Of a DNA stretch of 50,356 nucleotides, positions 1 to 8,557 are shown one piece after another. How positions within the stretch are numbered: the first letter of the stretch is position 1; each line of letters opens with the position of its first letter. Source of the DNA: JAAYCI01 sp964367945 (GTDB lineage: Bacteria; Bacillota; Clostridia; Oscillospirales; Ruminococcaceae); contig CAYIZZ010000003.1 of NCBI GenBank assembly GCA_964367945.1, positions 1 to 50,356 of the forward strand, given 5' to 3'. The position numbers and the translations under genes were made by a program. The notes below the pieces were generated by a model. It had not been told where the DNA came from and made no database searches. It saw nothing but the letters and a program-made list of their open reading frames with translations.

Positions 1-422
1 TAGTTCGGCATATATATAAAATGGTGCTGGACTACACCACTCGTATTGAAAAACTAATGATCGCCGCTATAGAAAAACATCCAAATTTAAATGCACCCGG
101 CCTGTTTGAACATACGATGTCTTTGCACAAAGGCTTTATCGGCCTGGGCGCAAAAATGGGTGAAGGCTGGCTTTTAACCAGTGAAATGGTTGAACTAGTG
201 AAAAGTGGATACCCAAACATTGTTTGTGCTCAGCCTTTTGGCTGTCTGCCAAACCATATTGTGGGCAAGGGAATGATATCTAAAATACGCGCAGAATTTC
301 CCGAGGCGAATATCACGCCGATTGACTATGATCCTTCCGCCACTAAGGTTAACCAAGAAAACCGCATAAAGCTGATGATAGCTGTGGCCAAAGAACGCCT
401 TGAGGAAAATACGACTCCTTGA
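1..422 (+). CDS. 2-hydroxyacyl-CoA dehydratase-type activase, C-terminal fragment (partial)
   Basis: This frame is open to the left edge, so the gene begins outside the window and only about 140 C-terminal residues are present. The motif CAQPFGCLPNHI, followed by an Asp-Tyr-Asp turn and an Asn-Gln-Asn-Arg-Ile segment, matches the end of the very large activator proteins of the 2-hydroxyglutaryl-CoA dehydratase group (BcrAD/BadFG plus DUF2229). In the family, the N-terminal ATPase half carries an iron-sulfur cluster and powers electron transfer to a dehydratase. The catalytic part lies outside this window, so substrate and partner cannot be judged. No terminator hairpin is obvious after the stop. 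The family call is recognition of the C-terminal motif and is fairly secure; the role in this organism is inference. Confidence 0.75.
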   Translation, partial: VRHIYKMVLDYTTRIEKLMIAAIEKHPNLNAPGLFEHTMSLHKGFIGLGAKMGEGWLLTSEMVELVKSGYPNIVCAQPFGCLPNHIVGKGMISKIRAEFPEANITPIDYDPSATKVNQENRIKLMIAVAKERLEENTTP

Positions 423-577
423 AATAGCTTTATTAAATAACTACTATAGGCTTTTTTCTACACAAAATTCTTGTACTACACCAGAATGAATTTAACAATC
501 CTATGTCACCATAGTCTTCGCACTATTTGGGGATTCAAAATGGTACATCTCAACGTTTTTTGTAAATTCTTTTTTGT

Positions 578-606
578 TTGACGAAATTTTAACTTTTTGT
601 TAAAAT
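578..606 (+). promoter_or_regulatory. Candidate sigma-A promoter of the diguanylate cyclase gene
   Basis: TTGACG at 578-583 and TAAAAT at 601-606 are separated by 17 bases. They lie about 40 bases before a GGGGG ribosome-binding sequence at 647-651. Confidence 0.55.
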
Positions 607-688
607 TATTATTGTATATTAATAGGTACTAATACGTGTTTTTAACGGGGGTGTTTTTATTAGAAATTTAATAATTTATTTTATTTCA

Positions 689-2365
689 GTGGGTATTGTT
701 TCTACACACTCCTTTATGAATTTTAAACTATGTTCAGGTCTTAATTATCCATTTAGGTTTAATATACGTTCCGTTTATATATGTTCTATTTTAAATGGAC
801 TTTTGGGGTCTTTACTATTGTTCTCTTTTTATGATAATCCTATGACGCAATATTTTATGTGCACTATCATTTTAATTAGTGAAATCACCATTCTTTTTAA
901 AGGTAGTGTATCGGCCACGGTTGGAATTGGACTTGGTTCTTTGCTTCATTTGTTTGTGATACGTGCAGTTGTTTTTGCTTCCACATCTATTTCAACCGGC
1001 CTGTCAATGTATGAGATTTTTTTAAACACAGATTTTTATCCTATCATAAACTTAGCTTCGTTTGCCATACAAATTTTTGCTCTAGCGCTTTTTATAAAGC
1101 TTATACCACTGAAGACTGTTCGAAAGATCATGGAAAACAAAGAATTTTATACCACTCTTTTATTCTTGGCCGTGATTCTAAATGCATATAGCATTTACAA
1201 CTCGTATATGTTTACCATTGATTATTTTTCCGTGAATTTGGCCGTGCAGGAAATTGTTATTTCTTTATTCACTCTTGTGTTTTTATATATCATGCTTCTT
1301 TTGCTTATTAAGATATTTAATCTGGGTATTTATAAAGAAAAGACAAAAGAACTTGAAGTGAAAATTGATAAAGATAAAACTCTCACATCTGCTATTTTAA
1401 GCTTTGCTGAAGTTATTATTGAGGCCAACTGCACACAAGACAAAGTATTAAGAATATTAGTAAATTCTGTTGAGCGTCCGATAACAGAACCTTCCTCTTT
1501 GTCGGATTTTTTCATCGCTCAATCCAGTTTTCTTACTCATCCTGAAGATGTAGATATTATAAGCGGTATTAGTGCTTCTTCGCTTATTTCTGATTTTATA
1601 AACGGATATGACGAAAAGTTGTTCGACTTTCGCTCGAAAAAAATCGGAAGTTCAGATGATGTAGACTCTGACTATCTATGGTATAGAATGCGTATAAACA
1701 CAAACCTTGATGAAAATACATCTGATGTGATTTCTCTTTTTACAGTTGATGAAATAGATGAAGAAAAACAAGCCGAGTTATCCCTTAGGAAAAAAGCTGA
1801 GACCGACCTTCTTACCGGCTCGTATAACAAAGATGCATTCACAATAAAGGTAAACGATTATTTAAGTCAAGGTGGACAAGGTGCACTTTATATGTTTGAT
1901 CTTGATAACTTTAAAGGTATTAACGATAACATGGGCCACTCTGCCGGCGACGACGTATTGAGAGAAACTTATGCTAAAACAACTGCAATATTCAGACCTA
2001 ATGATATTGTGTCACGTGTTGGTGGTGACGAATTTTTAGTATTTTTGGCCGGTACCACAAAAGAGTCTACCGTGAAGAAAAAAGCCGTACAAATATGTAC
2101 TGATTTAAACAAAGTTTATCATGCTGAAAACGGCGTGGATATTGAAATCTCTTGTAGCGTTGGTATAAGTGTTGCGCCTAAAGACGGAACTGATTTTGAA
2201 ACATTGTTCAATGCTGCCGATATCGCTATGTATCATTCAAAAAGCGTTGGCAAAAACACATTTACTATTTATGACTCCAGCGCTCCTGCTTCTTTTGAGC
2301 CTCAAGAAAAGGAAGCATACATGCGTCTACGAAACGATATCCATACTGAAGAAAAATCGCAATAG
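689..2365 (+). CDS. Membrane-bound diguanylate cyclase (GGDEF protein)
   Basis: The protein likely makes cyclic di-GMP from two GTP at the inner face of the membrane. About six hydrophobic segments fill residues 25-210, a linker that may be a degenerate PAS-like sensor follows, and the GGDEF domain covers about 375-540. The signature GGDEF is intact at residues 445-449 and is preceded by RPND five residues upstream, the RxxD product-inhibition site. The upstream half has DLDNFKGIND, a normal metal and GTP loop. The listed start is GTG at 689, which has no ribosome-binding site nearby. A GGGGG at 647-651 would fit an in-frame ATT at 659, and ATG at 716 is another option. No EAL domain is present and no c-di-GMP riboswitch was recognised. 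The ligand sensed by the membrane part is unknown. Confidence 0.88.
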   Translation: MGIVSTHSFMNFKLCSGLNYPFRFNIRSVYICSILNGLLGSLLLFSFYDNPMTQYFMCTIILISEITILFKGSVSATVGIGLGSLLHLFVIRAVVFASTSISTGLSMYEIFLNTDFYPIINLASFAIQIFALALFIKLIPLKTVRKIMENKEFYTTLLFLAVILNAYSIYNSYMFTIDYFSVNLAVQEIVISLFTLVFLYIMLLLLIKIFNLGIYKEKTKELEVKIDKDKTLTSAILSFAEVIIEANCTQDKVLRILVNSVERPITEPSSLSDFFIAQSSFLTHPEDVDIISGISASSLISDFINGYDEKLFDFRSKKIGSSDDVDSDYLWYRMRINTNLDENTSDVISLFTVDEIDEEKQAELSLRKKAETDLLTGSYNKDAFTIKVNDYLSQGGQGALYMFDLDNFKGINDNMGHSAGDDVLRETYAKTTAIFRPNDIVSRVGGDEFLVFLAGTTKESTVKKKAVQICTDLNKVYHAENGVDIEISCSVGISVAPKDGTDFETLFNAADIAMYHSKSVGKNTFTIYDSSAPASFEPQEKEAYMRLRNDIHTEEKSQ

Positions 2366-2391
2366 ATATTCATTTCTTTTATTTCACAGTG

Positions 2392-2425
2392 AAACACCGT
2401 AGGCTTCATTAAGCCTACGGTGTTT
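2392..2425. terminator. Bidirectional rho-independent terminator
   Basis: A 15-bp perfect stem (AAACACCGTAGGCTT and its complement) with a tiny loop ends in a T run on the plus strand and is flanked by A on the other side. It sits between the convergent diguanylate cyclase and AraC-type genes. Confidence 0.85.
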
Positions 2426-2426
2426 T

Positions 2427-3269
2427 TTATTGTTGATTTTGTTTTTTGTATTGCTGTGGTGAAAGCCCGAACTCTTTAGTAAATGCACGATAAAATCCTG
2501 CGTAATCACTAAAGCCACATCTTTGATATGCTTCTTTTACAGGTACTCCATCCAGCATTGCCTTTCGGCCTATCTGTAGCCTTCTTAAAAGCACATAGCG
2601 ATATAGGGATATCCCTGTTTGCTTTTTAAAGCTATGCGCTAAATGTGATGCACTGTAATTATATTCTTTTGCCAAGTCATCTACCGAAATAGACTCTGTA
2701 CATTTTTGGTGTATATGACTAAGCACTACAGACAACCGATTTTTCTCGCCCGACAACATGATATCTGCGCCACCACTATGCACCAACCTGTTTATCTTTG
2801 CGCATAAAGCCGATAGCGCAGCCTTTGTATAAAGTTCTGTACTTATTTTGTCAGACTCGTTTTTTTCAGCTAGATTTTTGAAATTTGCAATGATGTTTTC
2901 CTTTTTTTCTTTTGGAAGCCGTAGCATATAATGACCGGTATTTTTAGCCAGCATAAAACTAAAGTCTGCCGTGTCATCCTGCATCTTTAAAAAAGCAATA
3001 TACTTGCGACTCATCCAAATGCAAACCCGTAGAAAAGGGCATCCTTTTTCTTTTAATATTGCTCCCACCATAGCGCCTGCAGGTATCAGCAAGATATCTC
3101 CGGCCACAGCCTTGTAATATTGGTCTTCTATCCAATACTCTGCACTGCCTTCCATGATACATATAGCCTCATACACATCTCTTGCTTCACTGGAAATCTG
3201 GCCGGGATTTTCGTCTTGTATGATGCCAACATCGTAGTCTTCTCCTCTGCGTAACCTAGTTGTTCCCAC
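2427..3269 (-). CDS. AraC/XylS-family transcriptional regulator
   Basis: This 280-residue protein has an N-terminal cupin-like sensor half (about 1-140, with a GDILLIPAGA strand-turn typical of the AraC arm) and two C-terminal helix-turn-helix units at about 175-275. The second carries the family signature region CGFSDYAGFYRAFTKEFG and SPQQY. AraC proteins bind direct-repeat operators as dimers and respond to small ligands; neither target nor effector can be read here. The start is GTG, with GGGGGA about eight bases upstream. The gene stands alone, convergent with the diguanylate cyclase gene, so it may act on itself or at a distance. The domain call is firm; no gene name is justified. Confidence 0.88.
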   Translation of the reverse strand: MGTTRLRRGEDYDVGIIQDENPGQISSEARDVYEAICIMEGSAEYWIEDQYYKAVAGDILLIPAGAMVGAILKEKGCPFLRVCIWMSRKYIAFLKMQDDTADFSFMLAKNTGHYMLRLPKEKKENIIANFKNLAEKNESDKISTELYTKAALSALCAKINRLVHSGGADIMLSGEKNRLSVVLSHIHQKCTESISVDDLAKEYNYSASHLAHSFKKQTGISLYRYVLLRRLQIGRKAMLDGVPVKEAYQRCGFSDYAGFYRAFTKEFGLSPQQYKKQNQQ

Positions 3270-3423
3270 GCCTTATTTCCCCCTTAAGCACAATTTCATT
3301 TTTCTTTTCCACATCTGAAATACCTGTTATTTTACAAATTAGTATACGATATTATAGTCAAAATTTCAATATGTTTTACAAAAATTATATCCTTTTTAAG
3401 TGTTTTGTATGCCAATTATGCAA

Positions 3424-3975
3424 TTAATACCCTTCACGCAACAATTTTCGCCGTTCTTTATAGTCCGGCATCAGCTGCAACATAGTGGCATGAAACTCCT
3501 TGCCATGGTTCGGATGCAAAAAGTGTACATATTCATGTAGCATCACATACTCTTGAGCTTCTTTTGGCTTTTCTGCCAGCCTCATGTTTAGTGTTATTAT
3601 GCGTTTTTGAACGTTACAAGTGCCCCAGCGTGTTTTCATGTCTCGCACCTTTATAAGCGGTTTTTGCCGGTTTAATCGCGCAGCGAAAATAGGGAAGACT
3701 ATGTCTGAAAGCTGTGTAAATAACTCAAGACATTCTTTTTTAGTGTATATAGGCGCCTGCTGTGGCGGTTTTGATAATATTTGAGCACGATTTTTTTCTA
3801 TCCATGGTGACTTGCTAATTATAAAATTTTGTATTTCCTTTTGTGATATGTAGCGTGGAACACTGACATATACACTGCCGTCGCTACGAATACGCATGTT
3901 TAAATTTTTTACTTTTTTTCGTTCAACTGTAATAACACCATGTGATGTATCATAATCTTGTTTTTTTGTTTTCAT
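3424..3975 (-). CDS. YgjP-type M48-like metallopeptidase (DUF45)
   Basis: The C-terminal motif HEYVHFLHPNHGKEFHA (HEYVH at about residues 147-151 of 183) gives the zinc-binding HExxH and a further histidine at the usual YgjP spacing. The N-terminal part has the conserved pattern of these proteins (VITVERKKVKNLNMRI, SVPRYISQKEI). The family is related to SprT/WLM zincins, and its substrate is poorly defined. I start at the ATG at 3975, which has GGAA six bases upstream. The frame stays open to an ATG at 4059, but that extra 28-residue segment has no ribosome-binding site and does not look like the family. The gene is an isolated unit. Confidence 0.82.
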   Translation of the reverse strand: MKTKKQDYDTSHGVITVERKKVKNLNMRIRSDGSVYVSVPRYISQKEIQNFIISKSPWIEKNRAQILSKPPQQAPIYTKKECLELFTQLSDIVFPIFAARLNRQKPLIKVRDMKTRWGTCNVQKRIITLNMRLAEKPKEAQEYVMLHEYVHFLHPNHGKEFHATMLQLMPDYKERRKLLREGY

Positions 3976-4112
3976 CTTATTTCCAAACTTTATATTAATC
4001 TTTTCTCGCTTAGGTTGGGATAATAGACAGTCTGTATCAAGGGTATGCCGCCTTATCATTCACTTATTTAAAAGCTAATCCCTTGAATCCGATGCGAATT
4101 TATGCGGCAATA

Positions 4113-4170
4113 AAAAATACACCCATTAATAGTCAGTATACCATACCGACCATCTTTTAAGTGTATTTTT
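4113..4170. terminator. Nested hairpin, likely shared terminator
   Basis: An outer 10-bp stem (AAAAATACAC at 4113-4122 with GTGTATTTTT at 4161-4170) encloses an 8-bp inner hairpin at 4132-4150. The A and T outer arms allow termination on either strand. It follows the rubredoxin-like gene on the minus strand. Confidence 0.6.
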
Positions 4171-4188
4171 ATTACTGATATGGTTTTA

Positions 4189-4305
4189 TTACTCTGCTAC
4201 TTCTTCAAAGTTTTCTTCTCCGGACACACCACACACAGGACACGGATCCGGCGGAGTATCTCCTTCAAACTCTACACCACACACCAAACAACGCCACTTT
4301 TTCAT
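4189..4305 (-). CDS. Rubredoxin-like 38-residue iron-binding protein
   Basis: A short gene with an excellent ribosome-binding site (AAGGAGG, eight bases before the ATG at 4305). The product begins MKKWRCLVCGVEF and has a second knuckle DPCPVCGV. Together they give the two CxxC pairs that hold one iron in rubredoxins and in the C-terminal domain of rubrerythrins. At 38 residues it is shorter than a classical rubredoxin (about 52-54), and its acidic tail EENFEEVAE resembles the end of rubrerythrin-type domains. It probably carries single electrons in oxygen or peroxide defence in an anaerobe, but no partner reductase or rubrerythrin gene lies nearby. A structural zinc role is possible. Confidence 0.8.
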   Translation of the reverse strand: MKKWRCLVCGVEFEGDTPPDPCPVCGVSGEENFEEVAE

Positions 4306-4501
4306 GATAAGTTCCTCCTTGTTTTTACGTGCAAAATATTAATCCGTTAGTGTTAAACATCGACTATTATCTCACATTTGAAAACCCATACATGCATACC
4401 TTTATGAATTCTCTTATGCTGTGATTTATTTTAGTATATCAAAATTACTTGCAGAAAACAATCATATTTTGGAACTCGTTTTTTTGCCCACTTAATATCA
4501 C

Positions 4502-4539
4502 AAAAAAAGTCGTCATCCACTGAAATAGTGAATGACGAC
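4502..4539 (-). terminator. Rho-independent terminator after tRNA-Glu
   Basis: On the minus strand, GTCGTCAT and its complement form a long stem with internal pairing, followed directly by seven T. It lies four bases beyond the CCA end of tRNA-Glu. Confidence 0.9.
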
Positions 4540-4542
4540 ATG

Positions 4543-4617
4543 TGGTGACCCTGCCGGGAATCGAACCCGAGATTCCACCGTGAAAGGGTGGTGTCTTAAC
4601 CTCTTGACCACAGGGCC
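4543..4617 (-). tRNA. tRNA-Glu (anticodon TTC)
   Basis: A full cloverleaf is visible. Acceptor arms GGCCCTG and CAGGGTC pair with one G-T, the anticodon stem CCACC/GGTGG holds the loop CTTTCAC with anticodon TTC, and the T arm contains GGTTCGAATCC. The 3' CCA is encoded. The transcript ends at the hairpin at 4502-4539. Confidence 0.96.
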
Positions 4618-4786
4618 GTTTTGTACAGGCCTCAGGCAGACCGCAAAGCCTCCTGCCCTCCGCTGTTGCAGACGGCACCCCACTCATCCTGACTGAAACC
4701 TGTATCTAGCTTTACCGAAAGACATGCTTCCGCCGCAAAGCTTGGTTTGTGTGTGCCGAAATATATTTCAGCATCGGCACATACAA
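4618..4786 (-). other. GC-rich structured spacer between two tRNA genes
   Basis: This 169-base spacer has no gene. Its central part (4625-4703) is visibly richer in G and C than the nearby intergenic DNA and is bounded by complementary ends (ACAGG at 4625-4629, CCTGT at 4699-4703, plus TCAGG with CCTGA inside). Nearer tRNA-Met, GTGCCGA pairs with TCGGCAC. It could be only the processing spacer of a tRNA-Met to tRNA-Glu transcript, or a small structured RNA. Confidence 0.4.
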
Positions 4787-4863
4787 TGGTAGCGGTAACT
4801 GGATTTGAACCAGTGACACTTCGGGTATGAACCGAATGCTCTAGCCACCTGAGCTATACCGCC
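4787..4863 (-). tRNA. tRNA-Met, elongator (anticodon CAT)
   Basis: The acceptor arms GGCGGTA and TACCGCT pair with a terminal G-T. The anticodon stem TTCGG/CCGAA holds the loop TTCATAC with anticodon CAT, the T arm is ACTGG TTCAAAT CCAGT, and CCA is encoded. A paired end and no GGG/CCC in the anticodon stem argue for elongator rather than initiator. Ile-CAU cannot be fully excluded but fits less well. The wobble C34 of elongator tRNA-Met is the substrate of TmcAL, also encoded here. Confidence 0.93.
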
Positions 4864-4973
4864 CAAACAAATAGTTTTTGTGAACAGCATGGTCAATTAT
4901 ACGAAATAAATTCGGTTTTGTCAACTGTTTTTCAGAAAAAATATTGATTTTTTTGAAAAATATTTTATTTTTT

Positions 4974-5019
4974 AAAAAAACAGTGCAAAACATTCGTGTT
5001 ATCGTAATATTTTGCACTG
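4974..5019 (-). terminator. Rho-independent terminator of serS
   Basis: CAGTGCAAAA and its complement form the stem; on the minus strand it is followed by seven T. It starts 22 bases past the serS stop codon. Confidence 0.88.
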
Positions 5020-5041
5020 CCTTTTGTTATTGTTTTTTCGC

Positions 5042-6322
5042 TTATACTATTTTTTCTATGCCACCCATATATGGACGCAAAACTTCGGGTACAGTAACAC
5101 TACCGTCGGCATTTTGATATTGCTCTATCATGGCAGGGAAGATGCGTGATGTGGCCAAGCCTGACGCATTAAGAGTATGTGCAAATTGCAGCTTGCCATT
5201 TGCGTCACGGTATCTTATGTTGCCACGTCTGCTTTGGAATTCTCTTGCATTAGAAGCACTGGATACTTCTTTGTAAATTTCCATAGATGGAATCCATACC
5301 TCAATATCAAACGTACGTGCCATGGACGCTGACACATCGGCTGCAGCAAGCTTACTTGCACGATAGTGTAGTTTCAGCTTTTGTACCAAGCGTTCTGCTT
5401 TTCCTACCATTTCTTCAAAAGCAGCTTCACTACCCTCGGCAGTTGTGTATTGGACCATCTCTACTTTGTTGAACTGATGGCCACGAATCATGCCACGCTC
5501 TTCGCTTCTATAGCTGCCGGCCTCACGTCTGTAGCATGGGGTATATGCAATATATTTACGTGGCAACTCTTCCGGTGTTAGGATCTCATCCCTGTGCACG
5601 TTCACCAGTGCTGTTTCGGCTGTGGGTAATAAAAACTTTTTTTCATCTCCGGTAGGGTTGCCCACATGATAAACATCTTCACTGAATTTTGGGAATTGGC
5701 CTGCAACATATCCACACTCCCAATTCAACATGTGCGGTGGTATCAAAAACTCGTATCCGTCTGCTAGGTGCTCGCTAATGAAAAAGTTTAGCAGCGCCCA
5801 TTCCAGTCTGGCACCCTCATTGCGATAAATCCAACTTCCGTTTCCACCTAGTTTTGCACCACGTTTGTAATCTACCAAGCCCAAGCTCTCGCACAAATCC
5901 ATGTGATCTTTGATAGGGAAGTCAAAGGTGGGCTTGTCCATGAATACACGAATCTCTGTGTTGCTTTCTTTACCACCTGCCGGCACGTCATCATCCGGTA
6001 AATTCGGCAATTGATACATTGCTGTTTTTTGTGCTGATTCCACCTCAGCCAACTTTGCATCTTGTCCTTTGATTTTTTCTGACAACTCTTTCATCTCGGC
6101 CATGATTTCAGTAGTATCTTCACCGGCTTTTTTCATGGCAGGTATACTTTTACTCACAGCATTTTGCCGTGCTTTCATTGTCTCTGTTTCGCCAATCAAC
6201 ACTTTTCGTTTTTCATTCAGTGTGATAATTTCATCAACCACACTGTCAAGATCTAGGTTGCGTTTTTTGATGCCCGCCTTCACCAGTTCCGGGTTTGTGC
6301 AAATCAATTTTAAGTCTAGCAT
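5042..6322 (-). CDS. serS: Seryl-tRNA synthetase
   Basis: This class II enzyme charges tRNA-Ser with serine in two steps through seryl-adenylate. The 426-residue length is standard. Residues 1-110 form the antiparallel coiled-coil arm that holds the long variable arm of tRNA-Ser. The catalytic core follows, with motif 2 around PCYRREAGSYRSEERGMIRG (about 260-280) and motif 3 as NASGLATSR near the C-terminus, then a normal tail ending VPEVLRPYMGG. The conserved TAE serine-binding segment is seen as LPTAETALVN. The gene lies 112 bases downstream of parB. The short leader shows no T-box. It has its own strong terminator. Confidence 0.97.
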   Translation of the reverse strand: MLDLKLICTNPELVKAGIKKRNLDLDSVVDEIITLNEKRKVLIGETETMKARQNAVSKSIPAMKKAGEDTTEIMAEMKELSEKIKGQDAKLAEVESAQKTAMYQLPNLPDDDVPAGGKESNTEIRVFMDKPTFDFPIKDHMDLCESLGLVDYKRGAKLGGNGSWIYRNEGARLEWALLNFFISEHLADGYEFLIPPHMLNWECGYVAGQFPKFSEDVYHVGNPTGDEKKFLLPTAETALVNVHRDEILTPEELPRKYIAYTPCYRREAGSYRSEERGMIRGHQFNKVEMVQYTTAEGSEAAFEEMVGKAERLVQKLKLHYRASKLAAADVSASMARTFDIEVWIPSMEIYKEVSSASNAREFQSRRGNIRYRDANGKLQFAHTLNASGLATSRIFPAMIEQYQNADGSVTVPEVLRPYMGGIEKIV

Positions 6323-6434
6323 AATCTTCCTCCATCTTTTATCTTTTGCTAATTTTTCATTTTATTGAAGATTTAAATAGTTGTTATTTTTTATATCTTT
6401 TTTCATCATATTGCATATGGGGATTTTACTCGCT

Positions 6435-7313
6435 TTATTTTTCCTGTGAATAATTCCCTAGCAAGTTTGCAAATTCACGCAACTGCTCTTCCGAATAAAA
6501 CCCAATATTCAAGCTTCCTTTTCCACCTTCATATTGCACTTTTACTTCAGTTCCTAAAATATCTCGTAAACTTATTTCCACCTCGGCGGCAATAGCCGGC
6601 CTGGTTTTTTTGCTTGGTGTTTGCTTTGGTGCCTGCTGTATTTTTTTACAAGCCACCTCTGCTTTACGCACATTCATCTTTTCTTTCACAATCAAATGTG
6701 CAGCCTCACTTTGCAGTGCAGCATCTGCGATGGACAAAATGGCTTTTGCATGGCCTGCCGATAATGCGCCCTCTTGCAACATCTGCAATACATCTTCAGG
6801 CAATGTTAAAAGACGTAAACTATTGGCAACTGCACTTCTACTTTTTGCCAGCCTTTCGGCAGCTTTCTCCTGAGTGTAGCCACAGCGATCCATCAAGTTC
6901 TTATACCCTATTGCCTCTTCAATTGGATCTAAATCTTCTCGCTGCAGGTTTTCTATCAAGGCTATTTCCATAGCCTGTGTGTCGCTTACTTCCTTTACCA
7001 GTGCAGGAATGTCTTTAAGTCCGGCTTGCCTTGCCGAGCGCCATCGACGTTCTCCTGCTATGATGCGATATCCACCTGCCGGATTTGGCCTTACAATTAT
7101 GGGCTGCAACACGCCGTGCTCTTCTATGCTTTTTGTCAGCTCAACTAATGCCTCATCTTCAAAAACTTTCCTGGGTTGCTGGCGGTCCGGCTCTATATCA
7201 TTCAGCGGCAAAAAACTCACATTCCTGTTTTCCTCTGTTTGAATCCCAGAGCCTGTATCTGCAAACAAACTGTCCAGTCCACGTCCAAGGCCTCGCTTTT
7301 TATTCACTGCCAA
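6435..7313 (-). CDS. parB: Chromosome-partitioning protein ParB (Spo0J)
   Basis: ParB is a CTP-dependent DNA clamp that loads at parS, spreads along the chromosome and works with ParA to segregate origins and load condensin. The N-terminus KKRGLGRGLDSLF is the ParA-stimulating box. The CTP-binding region has GERRWRSARQAG and ENLQREDLDPIEEA, and the helix-turn-helix around GYTQEKAAERLAKSRSAVAN reads parS. A dimerisation domain fills the last 60 residues. I choose TTG at 7313 because AAAGGAG lies seven bases upstream and the product then begins MAVNKKRGLGRG, like homologues; an ATG at 7334 would contain that ribosome site. It lies 47 bases after parA, probably one operon. Confidence 0.95.
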   Translation of the reverse strand: MAVNKKRGLGRGLDSLFADTGSGIQTEENRNVSFLPLNDIEPDRQQPRKVFEDEALVELTKSIEEHGVLQPIIVRPNPAGGYRIIAGERRWRSARQAGLKDIPALVKEVSDTQAMEIALIENLQREDLDPIEEAIGYKNLMDRCGYTQEKAAERLAKSRSAVANSLRLLTLPEDVLQMLQEGALSAGHAKAILSIADAALQSEAAHLIVKEKMNVRKAEVACKKIQQAPKQTPSKKTRPAIAAEVEISLRDILGTEVKVQYEGGKGSLNIGFYSEEQLREFANLLGNYSQEK

Positions 7314-7360
7314 TTGTTTGCTCCTTTCCTGCATACTTTTTTATCTTACCTAGCATGCTT

Positions 7361-8131
7361 TTATCTCTTTTTATTGTTTTTCAAAAATTCTTCTGCCAGT
7401 TCTCTGTATGCTGCCGCCCCTTTTGAAATAGGGTCATAATAGTTTACCGGTGCTCCAAAACTTGGCGCCTCGGACAATCGTACATTTCTTGGTATAGTGC
7501 TTTTGTATACTTTTTCGTTAAAAAACTTTTTCACCTCATGAACCACTTGAAGCGTCAAGTTCAAGCGGCCATCATACATGGTAAGTAAAACTCCCTCTAT
7601 CTCTATATATGGATTGAATGTTTTCTTGACATTTCTAATGGTTCCCATCAATTCTGTCAATCCCTCTAGTGCAAAAAACTCACACTGTATTGGCACTAAA
7701 ATCGTATCGCAAGCACACAGCCCATTCAAAGTCAGCAAATCCAGCGCAGGAGGACAATCAATAAACACATAATCATAATCGTCTAGCACACATGCCAGAC
7801 CCTCTCTCAGGCGAGCTTCTCTGCTAGGCATGCTTACCAGCTCAATTCCTGCACCAGACAACTGTACATTTGAAGGAATTATATCTACTTTATAGTCTGT
7901 GTGTACAATTATATCTTTTACATTTCCCTCGCCAAGGATGACATCATATACGCTGTGCTCTATCTGCCGCTTGGACAAACCAAACGCTGAGGTAGAGTTA
8001 CCTTGTGGGTCTAAATCCACTAAAAGCACTCGCTTATTTGTTTCTGCAACTGCTGAAGACAAGTTAACAGTTGTAGTAGTTTTGCCTACGCCACCCTTTT
8101 GATTTGCAATCGCAACCACTTTCGCTGCCAT
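7361..8131 (-). CDS. parA: Chromosome-partitioning ATPase ParA (Soj)
   Basis: A deviant Walker ATPase that binds DNA non-specifically as an ATP dimer and, with ParB, moves or regulates origins; in Bacillus its homologue Soj also controls DnaA. The deviant Walker A KGGVGKTTTTVNL (with the signature lysine) is at the N-terminus, Walker A' VDLDPQGNST follows, and Walker B is VFIDCPPALDLLT. Length is 256 residues, normal for a chromosomal ParA without an added HTH domain. ATG at 8131 is chosen because GAGGAGG sits six bases upstream; the in-frame ATG two codons earlier touches that site. The two parS palindromes lie upstream in the gap to rsmG. Confidence 0.95.
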   Translation of the reverse strand: MAAKVVAIANQKGGVGKTTTTVNLSSAVAETNKRVLLVDLDPQGNSTSAFGLSKRQIEHSVYDVILGEGNVKDIIVHTDYKVDIIPSNVQLSGAGIELVSMPSREARLREGLACVLDDYDYVFIDCPPALDLLTLNGLCACDTILVPIQCEFFALEGLTELMGTIRNVKKTFNPYIEIEGVLLTMYDGRLNLTLQVVHEVKKFFNEKVYKSTIPRNVRLSEAPSFGAPVNYYDPISKGAAAYRELAEEFLKNNKKR

Positions 8132-8529
8132 TTCCATCCTCCTCTTTTATACCTCTTTTGGGACATCCCGCCCCTGCTTTAAAGACGCTATCTTTCATAT
8201 TTTACTTGGCTCTTGTAAAACATTTAGTCTCCCACAACAGCTTCTTCTATATTGTACCCTATATGTTTGTTGTTTAAGTGTCGCCGAATTACATTTTCCA
8301 CAACAAACCATTGGCACTATAATATCCTAAAGCTAAGCTTATTTTGGCAGTATTTTTCTTCAATTTTTGCATAGTTTTGCTCATAATAAACTCACACGAA
8401 CCTTATATGGCTAAACCTATATCGCTTAAAAACACATTTTTTGAAGACTTCACCCATTAAAATATACTGCGTGCTTGTTCAGTATAGCATACCAAAGCCT
8501 CTAAAAAAAGCATTGAAATCAAAAAAAAA

Positions 8530-8557
8530 CAACAATGTTCCACGTGGAACATTGTTG
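8530..8557. promoter_or_regulatory. parS: parS centromere site 1
   Basis: The core TGTTCCACGTGGAACA at 8536-8551 is a perfect palindrome of the universal parS type bound by ParB/Spo0J. The symmetry extends outward to 28 bases. It lies about 0.4 kb upstream of parA and about 10 kb from the proposed oriC. Confidence 0.93.

Noticed and set aside
423..688. Possible c-di-GMP riboswitch before the diguanylate cyclase gene
   Set aside because: Only short hairpins (such as ATAGT-ACTAT) are present; none of the conserved riboswitch core was found.
6323..6434. Possible T-box leader before serS
   Set aside because: The gap is only 112 bases, without the stem I, T-box sequence or terminator that such a leader needs.
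8294..8302. TTTTCCACA, a good DnaA-box match upstream of parA
   Set aside because: It is a single copy; a few such degenerate matches are expected by chance in 50 kb, and no trio or cluster accompanies it.
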